DNA from: Alcaligenes parafaecalis
GTDB lineage: Bacteria > Pseudomonadota > Gammaproteobacteria > Burkholderiales > Burkholderiaceae_B
DNA: 64,000 bases
Direction: 5' to 3'
Assembly (NCBI RefSeq): GCF_026344135.1
Contig: NZ_JAPKNA010000002.1
Coordinates: 744,001 to 808,000, forward strand
Below, piece after piece: positions 51,162 to 59,784 of the stretch (the first letter of the stretch is position 1; every line of letters starts with the position of its first letter). The position numbers and the translations under genes are program-made. The notes beneath the pieces are model-generated. The model ran no database searches and was not told the DNA's origin. It was given only the letters and a program-made list of their open reading frames with translations.

Positions 51162-51828
51162 AGACGAGCGGGAAATGGCCGCATGGCTAGAGCGGGCTTT
51201 GGCGCAAAGTGGTTTTTTGCCCGATCCCGCTCACGATGCTCGTACAGCAGAAGTGTTGTTGGCGGCTCATGAGTATGATGCGGTCGTCATGGATTTGCGC
51301 CTGCCTGATAAACACGGGCTGGTGCTTTTGCGCGAGATGCGCGAACGCGGCGATCACACCCCGGTGCTGATCCTGACCGCTCAAGGTGCCTTGCAAGACC
51401 GCGTTCGCGGTCTGAATCTGGGTGCCGATGATTTCCTGACCAAACCCTTTGCCCTGGAAGAGCTGGAAGCTCGTCTGGCGGCACTGGTGCGACGCAGTCG
51501 TGGGCGCGTGACGCCTATGGTTAGCTGTGGCTCGCTGGAATACAACCCGGAAAGCCGAGCCTTTTTACTGGACAGTGCCATTGTTCACCTGACACCGCGT
51601 GAGCACGCGGCCTTGCTGGTCTTGATCAGCCGCTCAGGGATGCCAGTGGAAAAATCCCAGTTGTTCGCCCGTGTGTTCGAGCACGATAGCGACGCCAGCC
51701 CGGATGCCATCGAGGTCGTCTTGCACCGTTTGCGCAAGAAATTGGCCAATAGCGATGTGCATATCGTGACGGTGCGCGGCCTGGGCTATATGTTGGAAGT
51801 GCTTGAGGCGGAATCCGGCGTCGCATGA
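51142..51828 (+). CDS. OmpR-family response regulator (TctD/QseB-like)
   Basis: This 228-residue response regulator has a receiver domain with the phosphoacceptor Asp51 in YDAVVMDLRLPDKHG and the conserved Lys in FLTKPFALEEL (about residue 101). A C-terminal winged helix (about 130-225) follows. It resembles TctD and QseB regulators. The ATG overlaps the rppH end by 20 bases, and its stop overlaps the histidine kinase start by ATGA, so the two form a coupled two-component system. Target promoters are not identifiable in the window. Confidence 0.93.
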   Translation: MRILLVEDEREMAAWLERALAQSGFLPDPAHDARTAEVLLAAHEYDAVVMDLRLPDKHGLVLLREMRERGDHTPVLILTAQGALQDRVRGLNLGADDFLTKPFALEELEARLAALVRRSRGRVTPMVSCGSLEYNPESRAFLLDSAIVHLTPREHAALLVLISRSGMPVEKSQLFARVFEHDSDASPDAIEVVLHRLRKKLANSDVHIVTVRGLGYMLEVLEAESGVA

Positions 51829-53357
51829 CAGCACCTTCTCCACCCCCCGCCAATGCCTGGCAAGGCAGTTTGCGCTTTTGGCTGCTGGTATTGCTGATAC
51901 CGGGTGTGGTGGCCCTGCTGTTGTACGACAGTTGGGAAGACTATCTGGCCATGAACTCGGTCACGGAAAATGTCTATGACAGCGCCTTGCTGGAGCCGGC
52001 CAAGGTGCTGGAGACCAGTGTGGAATTCAACGCCGATGGCAGTTTGCGTATTGACCCGCCTTTTTATGCCCAGGTCATGCTGGAGTCCCGGCCGGGCAAT
52101 CGCAAATATTTCCGGGTCGAAGAAGTCACTCCTTTGGTGCGTAATCTGGGCGGCGCCGATGCCAAACAATTAAAAGGACGCACCTTGCTGGGCATGGAAG
52201 GGTTGCCGCGTCCTTCCAATCTGGCTGATCACGAAGGCGTTCCAGTTTTCTACGACTCTTTCTTTCGCAATGACACCGTGCGTATGGTGGCCTTGTGGCG
52301 CGACCTTCACTACAAGGGCCAGCACAGACAGGTCGTGGTGATGGTGGGTGAAAGCATGGATTTGCGCCTGCGTACTCAGCAGGAAGCCTGGCGCGAAGGC
52401 ATTTTCCGCAATTTGCGCATGTTGCTGTTTGCCGTGTTGCTGGTCTGGTTTGCCGTCGCCTGGGCCTTGCGTCCTTTGCAGGCTTTGCGTCAGGAAGTGC
52501 GTAACCGCAGTGTGGATGATCTGCAGCCTTTGGACGAACGCGACGTACCGCGAGAGGTCGTGCCTTTGGTGCGTTCGGTCAATCACCATATTGAGTTGTA
52601 CCGTTCCGTGCTGGATAGACAGGCTCAGTTCCTGGCCGATGCCTCGCATCAATTACGTACGCCTCTGGCCATTATTCATACTCAAGCGCAGTACGCCCGC
52701 CGTGAACCAGACATTGAACGCGTGCGTGAATCCTTGGGGGCGATTATCAAGCAGTTGGGGCAAGCTACCCGTCTGACTGAACAGTTGCTGGCCCTGGCCC
52801 ACGCCAGTCATACCACCAGCATGAGCCAGGGGCAGGTTGATTTAGCCAGCCTGGGGCGCGAAGTGGTGTTGCAGTATTTACCTTTGGCGCGCGAGCATCG
52901 TCAGGACTTGGGCTGGATTGGACCGGGTGAAGAGGGCGAGCAAGCGCCTCTATGGGTTTATGCCAGCGATGCCGAGATTCATGAGTCCGTGTCCAACCTG
53001 ATTCACAATGCCATCAACCACGCCGGGAGTGGCAGTGCGATTACGGTTTCTGCCGGGCAGGACGACAAGCAGGCCTGGATCAGCGTGACGGACAATGGCA
53101 TGGGTCTGGCGGCCAGTTTGCGTGAAAGCGTGTTTGTACGGTTTGACCGCGGTGGCCCGGCGCGTAAAGGTGGGCGAGGTTCAGGTTCCGGGCTGGGCCT
53201 GGCCATTGCACTGGCCTATGCCGAGCGCAACGGTGGCACGATTGTGCTGACGGATGGCGAGCCCAACGATATGGGTGGCTATGGCCTGAAGGCGACCTTG
53301 CGTTTGCCGCTGCTCACCCCCGAATCACCTAAGCCTGAACCTAACGCGCTTAATTAA
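51825..53357 (+). CDS. Sensor histidine kinase (TctE-like)
   Basis: This 510-residue membrane kinase has two membrane helices (about 17-35 and 198-215) flanking a periplasmic domain of the 2CSK_N type found in TctE. The dimerisation/phosphoacceptor helix has His275 in ADASHQLRTPLA. The ATPase domain has N, G1 and G2 motifs (LIHNAINHA, VTDNGMGLA and GSGLGLAIALAYAERNGG). It is coupled to the response regulator. Its tail overlaps the convergent dehydrogenase by four bases (TTAA). Confidence 0.93.
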   Translation: MTAPSPPPANAWQGSLRFWLLVLLIPGVVALLLYDSWEDYLAMNSVTENVYDSALLEPAKVLETSVEFNADGSLRIDPPFYAQVMLESRPGNRKYFRVEEVTPLVRNLGGADAKQLKGRTLLGMEGLPRPSNLADHEGVPVFYDSFFRNDTVRMVALWRDLHYKGQHRQVVVMVGESMDLRLRTQQEAWREGIFRNLRMLLFAVLLVWFAVAWALRPLQALRQEVRNRSVDDLQPLDERDVPREVVPLVRSVNHHIELYRSVLDRQAQFLADASHQLRTPLAIIHTQAQYARREPDIERVRESLGAIIKQLGQATRLTEQLLALAHASHTTSMSQGQVDLASLGREVVLQYLPLAREHRQDLGWIGPGEEGEQAPLWVYASDAEIHESVSNLIHNAINHAGSGSAITVSAGQDDKQAWISVTDNGMGLAASLRESVFVRFDRGGPARKGGRGSGSGLGLAIALAYAERNGGTIVLTDGEPNDMGGYGLKATLRLPLLTPESPKPEPNALN

Positions 53358-54277
53358 GAGGCGTCGCCTGGGCGGGCTAGCAGGCTGAACAGACTGGAGA
53401 TATCCAGATCCCGATGGCCTTGCTCTGCAATCTTCGCAAATTGTTCTTGAATCAAACGGGTGCCCGGTAGCTGGGCACCGTTGCGCTGGGCCTCCTGCTG
53501 TACCAGGTCCAGATCTTTCAGCATCCAATTGACGGTAAAGCCGGGTTGAAAATCCCGAGCCAGCATCGTCGGGCCTTTGGTTTCCATTTGCCAGCTTCGG
53601 GCAGCCCCCTTGGTCAAGACCGAGAGGGCCTGTTCCATGTCCAGTCCAGCCCGCTCTCCAAATGCCATTGCTTCGGCCAAAGCCTGCAATAGGCCAACCA
53701 CCGCAATCTGGTTCACCATCTTGCACAGTTGCCCCGATCCCAAGGGGCCCATTAAGGTGCAGGCCTGGGCATAGCTCATCATCAGGGGGCGGGCGCGCTC
53801 CATATCCTCTGTCTTGCCGCCGCACATAATGCTGAGCATGCCTTTTTGGGCACCTGCTTGTCCGCCAGAAATCGGGGCATCTATAAAGGCGACATTCTGA
53901 TGGGCGGCCAGCGCTCCCAGCCCTTGAGCAACTTCGGCGGAGGCTGTGGTGTGGTCGATAAAGAGACTTCCTGCCTTCATTCCCGCCAAAGCTCCGTCGG
54001 GACCAAGGAAAATAGCGCGCAGATCATCATCGTTGCCCACACAGGCCATCACGATGTCAGCTTGTGCGGCTGCCAGGGCTGGCGTGGCCGCCCATTCCTG
54101 TTTGAACTCTGCACTCCATTGTTTTGCCTTGGCCTGATTGCGGTTGTATACCGTCACTTGATGACCGGCCTGGGCCAAATGTCCGGCCATTGGGTAGCCC
54201 ATCACACCCAGACCAATGAACGCCACTTTTTGCGGGGCGAGGGATTCATAGGATTTTGGCTGAATAGAGGGGCTCAT
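53354..54277 (-). CDS. NAD(P)-dependent beta-hydroxyacid dehydrogenase (HIBADH/GLYR family)
   Basis: This 307-residue enzyme belongs to the 3-hydroxyisobutyrate/tartronate semialdehyde dehydrogenase superfamily. The dinucleotide fold begins GLGVMGYPMAGHLAQAGH, and the substrate motif IDAPISGGQAGAQKG and the catalytic Lys region GSGQLCKMVNQIA are typical. It reduces or oxidises small beta-hydroxyacids. It is convergent to the histidine kinase and divergent from the ABC operon at 54503, so regulatory links are not obvious. The precise substrate is not predictable. Confidence 0.9.
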   Translation of the reverse strand: MSPSIQPKSYESLAPQKVAFIGLGVMGYPMAGHLAQAGHQVTVYNRNQAKAKQWSAEFKQEWAATPALAAAQADIVMACVGNDDDLRAIFLGPDGALAGMKAGSLFIDHTTASAEVAQGLGALAAHQNVAFIDAPISGGQAGAQKGMLSIMCGGKTEDMERARPLMMSYAQACTLMGPLGSGQLCKMVNQIAVVGLLQALAEAMAFGERAGLDMEQALSVLTKGAARSWQMETKGPTMLARDFQPGFTVNWMLKDLDLVQQEAQRNGAQLPGTRLIQEQFAKIAEQGHRDLDISSLFSLLARPGDAS

Positions 54278-54502
54278 GGCGTTGGTCTCCGTAGGAATAA
54301 TCGTGTCTGGGCCTACAGCTTAGCGCAGCTTTTTTAGTGTGATCTTTCCCAGCGTGAATAAGCGGCACCACGATTGAGGCTTGACGGCGTCAGGCCCCTC
54401 ATGTTCTAAACCACACATAGATCTGTAATAAATGGAATACGCCTGTCTGGATTATGATGGGCCCACATAATTTCCTAGCTAATTAACTGGAACGTGAACC
54501 TT

Positions 54503-55540
54503 ATGACTACTTTTGACCGTCGTCGTTTCTTGAAGCTGGCAGGTGCCACTGGACTGGCGTCTATGAGCACCTCTTTGCCATGGGCGGCGTGGGCGGCAGA
54601 TGCCGCTGTACTGGAAAAAGCAAAGGCTCAAGGCCAGGCTGTTTTCTACGCCAACATTACGGCGGTTGAGCCCATCATGAAGGCCTTGCAACAGGCGCAA
54701 GGCATTGAAGGTAAGTACACCCGTATTTCCAGCTCCAAGTTCATCCCCACCATCCTTACCGAGTTCAACGCGGGCAAGTTGATGGCGGACGTGGTTCAGG
54801 CTCCCCTGCCCATGTTGCAACTGCTCAAAGAGCAGGGCGTGCTGATTCCTCATCAGTCCGAGGCCGTGCAGGGCTACCCCGAGTGGGCCATTCAAGACGA
54901 TTCGATTATTCAATTTGGCATCGAATATGTGTCTTATATCTATAATACGGACCACCTCAAGGCCGAGGACGCTCCACAACGCTACGAAGATCTGGCCGAT
55001 CCCAAGTGGAAAGACAAGATTGTGATGGCCAACCCGTCCAATCACCCCTCCACTATTGGCTGGTTGATTGGTCTGAAAGAAAAGGTCTTTAGCAGCGAAG
55101 AGCAGTGGCTGGACTTCCTGAAAGGTCTGGCAGCCAACAAGCCTATGTTTGTGGCTTCGTTTGGCCCAACACCGGCCCCTATTGAAAGTGGCGAGAAGCT
55201 GATTGCCATTTCCATGCCCAAGTACATCGTGACCAAGTCGCCTGCACCATTGGCCTGGGGCCCCATGTCGGGTCAGCCTTTGCTGGGTTCGCCACGAGCC
55301 ATCGCCTTGACCAAGAACGCTCCGCATCCTGATGCAGCCCGTGTGTTCCTGGATTACTGGCTGGGCAATGAGGCCATGGGTATTTTGGCCAATAAGGTAG
55401 GCGAATATGTGTTGGCTCCCGGCGTACACCCACCGGTTGCTGGCATTGATAAAGCCAAGGTCGAGCCAATCCGCGACCTGAGCGACGAAGAACTGGTCCG
55501 TTGGGGCCGCGAATTCAGCCGTATCTTCGCCGTCCGTTAA
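54503..55540 (+). CDS. Tat-exported ABC substrate-binding protein (AfuA/FbpA type)
   Basis: This 345-residue periplasmic binding protein has a twin-arginine signal, DRRRFLKLAG, at residues about 5-14 and a cleavage region near AWAADAA. The mature protein has the type 2 periplasmic fold (YANITAVEPIMKALQQAQG, DSIIQFGIEYVSYIYNTDHL). The ATG at 54503 was preferred over the GTG at 54494. Export in folded form by Tat is unusual among such receptors and suggests a cofactor or metal, or simply a family habit. The operon continues with an ATPase and a two-domain permease. Confidence 0.9.
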   Translation: MTTFDRRRFLKLAGATGLASMSTSLPWAAWAADAAVLEKAKAQGQAVFYANITAVEPIMKALQQAQGIEGKYTRISSSKFIPTILTEFNAGKLMADVVQAPLPMLQLLKEQGVLIPHQSEAVQGYPEWAIQDDSIIQFGIEYVSYIYNTDHLKAEDAPQRYEDLADPKWKDKIVMANPSNHPSTIGWLIGLKEKVFSSEEQWLDFLKGLAANKPMFVASFGPTPAPIESGEKLIAISMPKYIVTKSPAPLAWGPMSGQPLLGSPRAIALTKNAPHPDAARVFLDYWLGNEAMGILANKVGEYVLAPGVHPPVAGIDKAKVEPIRDLSDEELVRWGREFSRIFAVR

Positions 55541-55574
55541 TCGGGACGACAAGAACGACAAGTTCGTCTAAAAC

Positions 55575-55606
55575 GGGGCGCCTTGGCGCCTCGCCTCATT
55601 TTTACT
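55575..55606 (+). other. Hairpin between binding protein and ATPase genes
   Basis: GGCGC-CTTG-GCGCC (55577-55590) forms a short GC-rich stem, followed by CTCGCCTC and a run of five T. It may lower transcription of the ATPase and permease relative to the more abundant binding protein, a common arrangement in ABC importer operons. Confidence 0.35.
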
Positions 55607-55623
55607 GAAAACATCTACTCATT

Positions 55624-56709
55624 ATGCAAATTGAAATTACCGGCCTAAGCAAGACCTATGTCTCAGAGGGCAAAACCTTCAAAGCTTTGGACAATATCAA
55701 CCTGACGATTCCCGCTAATGAGTTTTTCACACTGTTAGGACCCAGCGGCTGCGGCAAAACCACGCTGCTGCGGTGCATTGTGGGTCTGGAAACCCCGGAC
55801 GAGGGTGAAATTCGCATTGGGGACGAGATCGTCTGGTCCAGCGCCAAGAATATTGCTGTGCCGGTAGAAAAGCGCGGCCTGGGCATGGTGTTCCAGACCT
55901 ATGCCATCTGGCCGCACATGACAGTGTTCGACAATATCGCTTACCCGCTGCAAGTGCGTGGCGAGCGCAAAGAGGTGATTCGTGAAAAAGTCGCGAACAT
56001 CCTGAAGTTTGTGCAGTTGGAAGGGGTGGACCAGCGTTCTGCAACGCGCCTGTCCGGTGGCCAGCAACAGCGTGTTGCACTGGCACGAGCCCTGGTGGCC
56101 GAGCCTAAAGTTATTCTGTTTGACGAGCCGCTCAGTAACCTGGATGCCAAGCTGCGTGAAGAAACCCGTAAAGAACTGCGTGAGTTCCTGAGCCGTCTGG
56201 ACATTACTGCTGTGTATGTGACGCACGATCGCGTCGAGGCACTGGCCTTGTCCAACTCCATCGCCGTGATGCGCGGTGGCAAGATTCTGGAAATTGGCAC
56301 GCCAGAAAAAATTTACTTTGATGCCGATCACCGCTTTGTGGCGGACTTTATTGGTCGTGCCAACCAGATCAGTGCGAAAGTGCTGGAGCAGCGTGTGGAT
56401 TCCACCATTGTGGAATGCGAGCTGGGTCAACTGCACTGCAAAAAACGCGACCTTCCCGTGGGCACCGAAGTCACTCTGTGCATTCGTCCTGAATTTATTC
56501 GTGTCAGCAGTCAGTCCAGCGATGCGGGTCAGAATCTGTTCCACGGCCAGGTCCAGGCTTTGGAGTTCGTGGGTGAGTCCTACGAAGCTGAAGTCAATGT
56601 GGGTAAAGAGCAGCTCCTGGTGTGTATTGATCCAGACGTGAAGGTGAAAGAGGGCGATACCGTGCGCTTTAACCTGCACCCTGAACACTGCATGCTGTTG
56701 TCGGCATAA
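55624..56709 (+). CDS. ABC importer ATPase (PotA/FbpC type)
   Basis: This 361-residue ATPase energises the importer. The nucleotide domain has Walker A GPSGCGKTT (about residues 40-48), Q-loop TYAIWPHM, signature LSGGQQQRVALARAL, Walker B VILFDEPLSNLDAKLR and the switch histidine in VTHDR. A C-terminal TOBE regulatory domain lies around residues 250-350. It belongs to the iron/spermidine/putative phosphonate branch and is expressed with the preceding receptor and following permease. Confidence 0.94.
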   Translation: MQIEITGLSKTYVSEGKTFKALDNINLTIPANEFFTLLGPSGCGKTTLLRCIVGLETPDEGEIRIGDEIVWSSAKNIAVPVEKRGLGMVFQTYAIWPHMTVFDNIAYPLQVRGERKEVIREKVANILKFVQLEGVDQRSATRLSGGQQQRVALARALVAEPKVILFDEPLSNLDAKLREETRKELREFLSRLDITAVYVTHDRVEALALSNSIAVMRGGKILEIGTPEKIYFDADHRFVADFIGRANQISAKVLEQRVDSTIVECELGQLHCKKRDLPVGTEVTLCIRPEFIRVSSQSSDAGQNLFHGQVQALEFVGESYEAEVNVGKEQLLVCIDPDVKVKEGDTVRFNLHPEHCMLLSA

Positions 56710-56721
56710 GGGCGGGGCATC

Positions 56722-58407
56722 ATGAATCAAACTCGCAGACCACTTAGCTGGTCGCTTATTCTGATCGTCGGTTTTCTGACGCTGTGCCCGGTCCTGATGT
56801 TGCTGTTGGGCAGCTTCTCGCAGGGTCTGACCGCTTTTGGCTCTTTCACCACGGCCAAGTACGTAGCTGCCTATACCGACCCTTTCTTGCTGGAAGTCAC
56901 CTTTAATACGGTGGTCTTCGTGCTGGGTTCGTCCCTGTTCTCCACCGCGCTGGCAGTTTTTCTGGCCTACCTGAATACGCGTACGAACATGCCCATGAAA
57001 GGGGTGTTCACGGTGCTGTCCATCGTACCCATGATGATTCCGCACTTGCTGTTCTCGGTAAGCTGGGCACTGCTGCTGAATCCGTCCAACGGCCTGATCA
57101 ATATGTTCTTGCAGGACACCTTGGGTCTGCAGGAAGCGCCGCTGAACATTTACTCCCTGTGGGGCATGATTCTGGTCGAGGGCTTGTTGAACATGCCCGT
57201 GGCCTACCTGATCATTGCACCTGCCATGGCCTCGTTTGACGTTTCCATGGAAGAGTCCTCCCGTGTGTTCGGGGGCGGTCTGTGGCGCACCTTGACGCGG
57301 GTGACCCTGCCGATTTTGCGCCCAGCCATTATGGCGGCGTTCATTCTGGCGATTGTACGGGCCCTGGCTTCCTACGCCGTGCCACGAGTTCTGGGTACGC
57401 CGGGTCGTGTGGATGTGCTGGCCACGTATCTGTTCGAGATGATCTCAACCGGCTTCGCGCCGGATTACGGAAAAGCGGCGGCATTAGGGATGAGTGTGCT
57501 GTCGGCTTCCATTGCCCTGATTGTGCTGTACCGCTACATGACGGCAGAAAGCAGCAAGTATGTGACGATCTCCAGCCGGGGGTTCAAGCCCACTCAACTG
57601 GAACTGCGTCGCGCCAAAATCCCGCTGTTCATCATCGTGGGCATTATCAGCTTGCTGATGGTGGTGCTGCCCGTGGCCGTGTTGCTCTACACCTCCATGA
57701 TTCCGTACTCCATGGTGCCTAGCGCTCGTGCCTTCTCCTTGATGAGCTGGGCGAACTGGATTGATGTCATTCAAGACCCGATCTCCAAAGTCGCCATGAA
57801 GAACAGTCTGTTCCTGGCGGTGGTCGGGGCCAGTCTGGGTGTGCTGCTCTCGTTGTTCGTGGCCTATGTCGTGGTCAAGTTACGAACGCGGGCGGCGGCG
57901 CTGCTGGATACCTTGAGCTTCCTGTCCTTCTCCTTCCCGGGGATTGTGATTGGTATCGGTTTTATGTGGTTCTTCGTGCAAACGCCTTTGTATGCCACGC
58001 TGACCGCCTTGTTGCTGGCCTATATCGCGGCGTATCTGCCTTACGGTATCCGGCCTTTGTCGGCGGCTTTTGTGCAGGTGCATGCTCACCTGGAGGAATC
58101 CTCTGCCGTCGCCGGAGCCAGTTCCTGGACGACCATGCGCCGCATCATTATTCCATTGCTGATTCCCGGTGTGGTGTCTGCATGGATTTTGATGGCCACC
58201 ATGTTTATCCGTGAGTTGACCGTGTCCGTCGTGCTGTCCCGCCCTGGCACGGAAGTGCTGGCGGTGCAGGTGCTGGGCTATGCCGAAGATGGTTTGTGGG
58301 GCAAGCTCTCCGCACTGGGGATCATCATGATTTTGATCTCTACCGTGCTGGTGCTGCTGGCCATGTATATCGGTAACTTCTATAAACGTCGTCAAGGCAC
58401 GATGTAA
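56722..58407 (+). CDS. ABC importer permease with two BPD domains (FbpB type)
   Basis: This 561-residue permease has two binding-protein-dependent transport modules of about six helices each, fused in one chain as in FbpB-like iron permeases. EAA-like loops are in EESSRVFGGGLWRTLTRVTLPILRP and in EESSAVAGASSWTTMRRIIIPLLIPG. It starts 12 bases after the ATPase gene. A terminator follows. Ferric iron is a possible substrate by family, but spermidine- and sugar-like branches exist, so it is left open. Confidence 0.92.
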   Translation: MNQTRRPLSWSLILIVGFLTLCPVLMLLLGSFSQGLTAFGSFTTAKYVAAYTDPFLLEVTFNTVVFVLGSSLFSTALAVFLAYLNTRTNMPMKGVFTVLSIVPMMIPHLLFSVSWALLLNPSNGLINMFLQDTLGLQEAPLNIYSLWGMILVEGLLNMPVAYLIIAPAMASFDVSMEESSRVFGGGLWRTLTRVTLPILRPAIMAAFILAIVRALASYAVPRVLGTPGRVDVLATYLFEMISTGFAPDYGKAAALGMSVLSASIALIVLYRYMTAESSKYVTISSRGFKPTQLELRRAKIPLFIIVGIISLLMVVLPVAVLLYTSMIPYSMVPSARAFSLMSWANWIDVIQDPISKVAMKNSLFLAVVGASLGVLLSLFVAYVVVKLRTRAAALLDTLSFLSFSFPGIVIGIGFMWFFVQTPLYATLTALLLAYIAAYLPYGIRPLSAAFVQVHAHLEESSAVAGASSWTTMRRIIIPLLIPGVVSAWILMATMFIRELTVSVVLSRPGTEVLAVQVLGYAEDGLWGKLSALGIIMILISTVLVLLAMYIGNFYKRRQGTM

Positions 58408-58420
58408 GTTGGGCTGATCT

Positions 58421-58463
58421 CAATGGCCTGAATTCCGCAAGGGATTCAGGCCATTGTTGTTTT
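58421..58463 (+). terminator. Rho-independent terminator of the Tat-dependent ABC operon
   Basis: A 13-bp stem, CAATGGCCTGAAT (58421-58433) with ATTCAGGCCATTG (58444-58456), is followed by TTGTTTTT. Confidence 0.85.
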
Positions 58464-58560
58464 TGCTCGTAGCAGACCGTATCTTGTCGCCATTCTGGCT
58501 GTTCGCTTGTGTAGTCACATACAGAGCAGACTGCTTCTGTTTACTAATTCGTAGAAAGCT

Positions 58561-59595
58561 ATGACGCATAAATGCAAAGTGCTGGTCGTCGGTGGCGGCG
58601 TGATGGGAACGTCAGTCGCCTGGCATCTGACTCAAGCGGGTGCTGCTGTGACCCTGATCGATCAAGGGCCGGGCAGCACGCCTAGTGCAACTTCCGCTTC
58701 TTTTGGATGGGTAGGAGCCAGCGCCAGCACGCCCTCTGATGACCCTGACGCCTTTGCCTTGCGCCTGCATGCTCTGGAGGAGTTCAAACGTCTGGAGCAG
58801 GCTTTGGGGACCTTGCCTGTGACAGTGCGCGGAGCCTTGTCCTGGGGGGCGACGAAGGATGAGACAGCCGCCTCGATTGCTGAACACCTGGCAGCAGGCT
58901 CCAGGGTTGAAAGCTGGTCGGCTACGCAAGTGCGTCAAAAAGAACCGTCGCTGGCGGCTTTACCTGATTTGGCAATGTGGGCACCGGATGACTTCGCCTT
59001 GGAACCCGTGTATCTGGCCCGTTGCTTTATTCAGGCAGCACAAGCGGGCGGAGCCACGGTTCTGTCTGGCAAGGTGCAGTGTGTGCTGTCGGCAGGAGGG
59101 CGAGTTACCGGCGTAGAAATGCAGGGGCAAGCCATCTATGCCGACAAGGTGGTACTGGCTAATGCTTATGGAGCCTTGGCTTTGGCAGCCAGTGCAGGGG
59201 TAGCTTTGTCTATTGAGCAGCAGCCCGCCGTCTTGCTGCGTCTTGATGCTGATAGAGCTCTTATCCGACATGTGCTCTGTGCCCAGGACTTGGAGCTACG
59301 ACCGGGCAAGGAAAGGGGATTGATGTCAGCGTTGGACTATCCCTTGGAAGGTGAAGCAGGTTTGCAAAGCTTGGCAGAGGAAACGTGTCAGTCCATTGTT
59401 CAGTTGCTGAAACTGCCGTCTGTCCCGCGCGTATTGTCTATAGAAGTCGGGCAGCGCCCCATGACTTGTAACAAGCTTCCTTTATGCGGCCCCATTGGGA
59501 GTTTGGATGGCTTGTTTGCGGTCGTAGCCCATCCCGGTGTCATTCTGGCTCCCTTGTTGGGAAGGCAGTGCACGCAAGCGGTCCTGGCTGCTTGA
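58561..59595 (+). CDS. FAD-dependent oxidoreductase (D-amino acid oxidase family)
   Basis: This 344-residue DAO-family flavoprotein starts with the FAD-binding KVLVVGGGVMGTSVAWHLTQAG and has a late RPMTCNKLPLCGPIGSLDGL, followed by HPGVILAPLLG, typical of the family. Such enzymes oxidise amino or hydroxy acids such as glycine, sarcosine or D-amino acids. It lies about 150 bases after the ABC permease, with a terminator between them. It may oxidise a compound imported by that system, but this is inference. Confidence 0.88.
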   Translation: MTHKCKVLVVGGGVMGTSVAWHLTQAGAAVTLIDQGPGSTPSATSASFGWVGASASTPSDDPDAFALRLHALEEFKRLEQALGTLPVTVRGALSWGATKDETAASIAEHLAAGSRVESWSATQVRQKEPSLAALPDLAMWAPDDFALEPVYLARCFIQAAQAGGATVLSGKVQCVLSAGGRVTGVEMQGQAIYADKVVLANAYGALALAASAGVALSIEQQPAVLLRLDADRALIRHVLCAQDLELRPGKERGLMSALDYPLEGEAGLQSLAEETCQSIVQLLKLPSVPRVLSIEVGQRPMTCNKLPLCGPIGSLDGLFAVVAHPGVILAPLLGRQCTQAVLAA

Positions 59596-59679
59596 TGTTT
59601 GCTTTTGGGGCGGATCTGTTCTGTCTTCAGAAGATTGAACTGTCTTGAAACCAAGCGGCAAAACCAGGCGACAAAGAAA

Positions 59680-59718
59680 AAGGCCTGATTTCGTGGAGAG
59701 ACGAAATCAGGCCTTCTT
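59680..59718. terminator. Bidirectional terminator between FAD oxidoreductase and tctA
   Basis: A perfect 15-bp stem (59680-59694 with 59701-59715) has A residues on its left and CTTG TTT on its right. It lies between convergent genes and can stop both transcripts. Confidence 0.9.
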
Positions 59719-59784
59719 GTTTACTGCGCCGGTTTGAATGCTCCCTTTCAGAGGGTGCTTTCAAACCAGAGGACTGGCTGTGTC

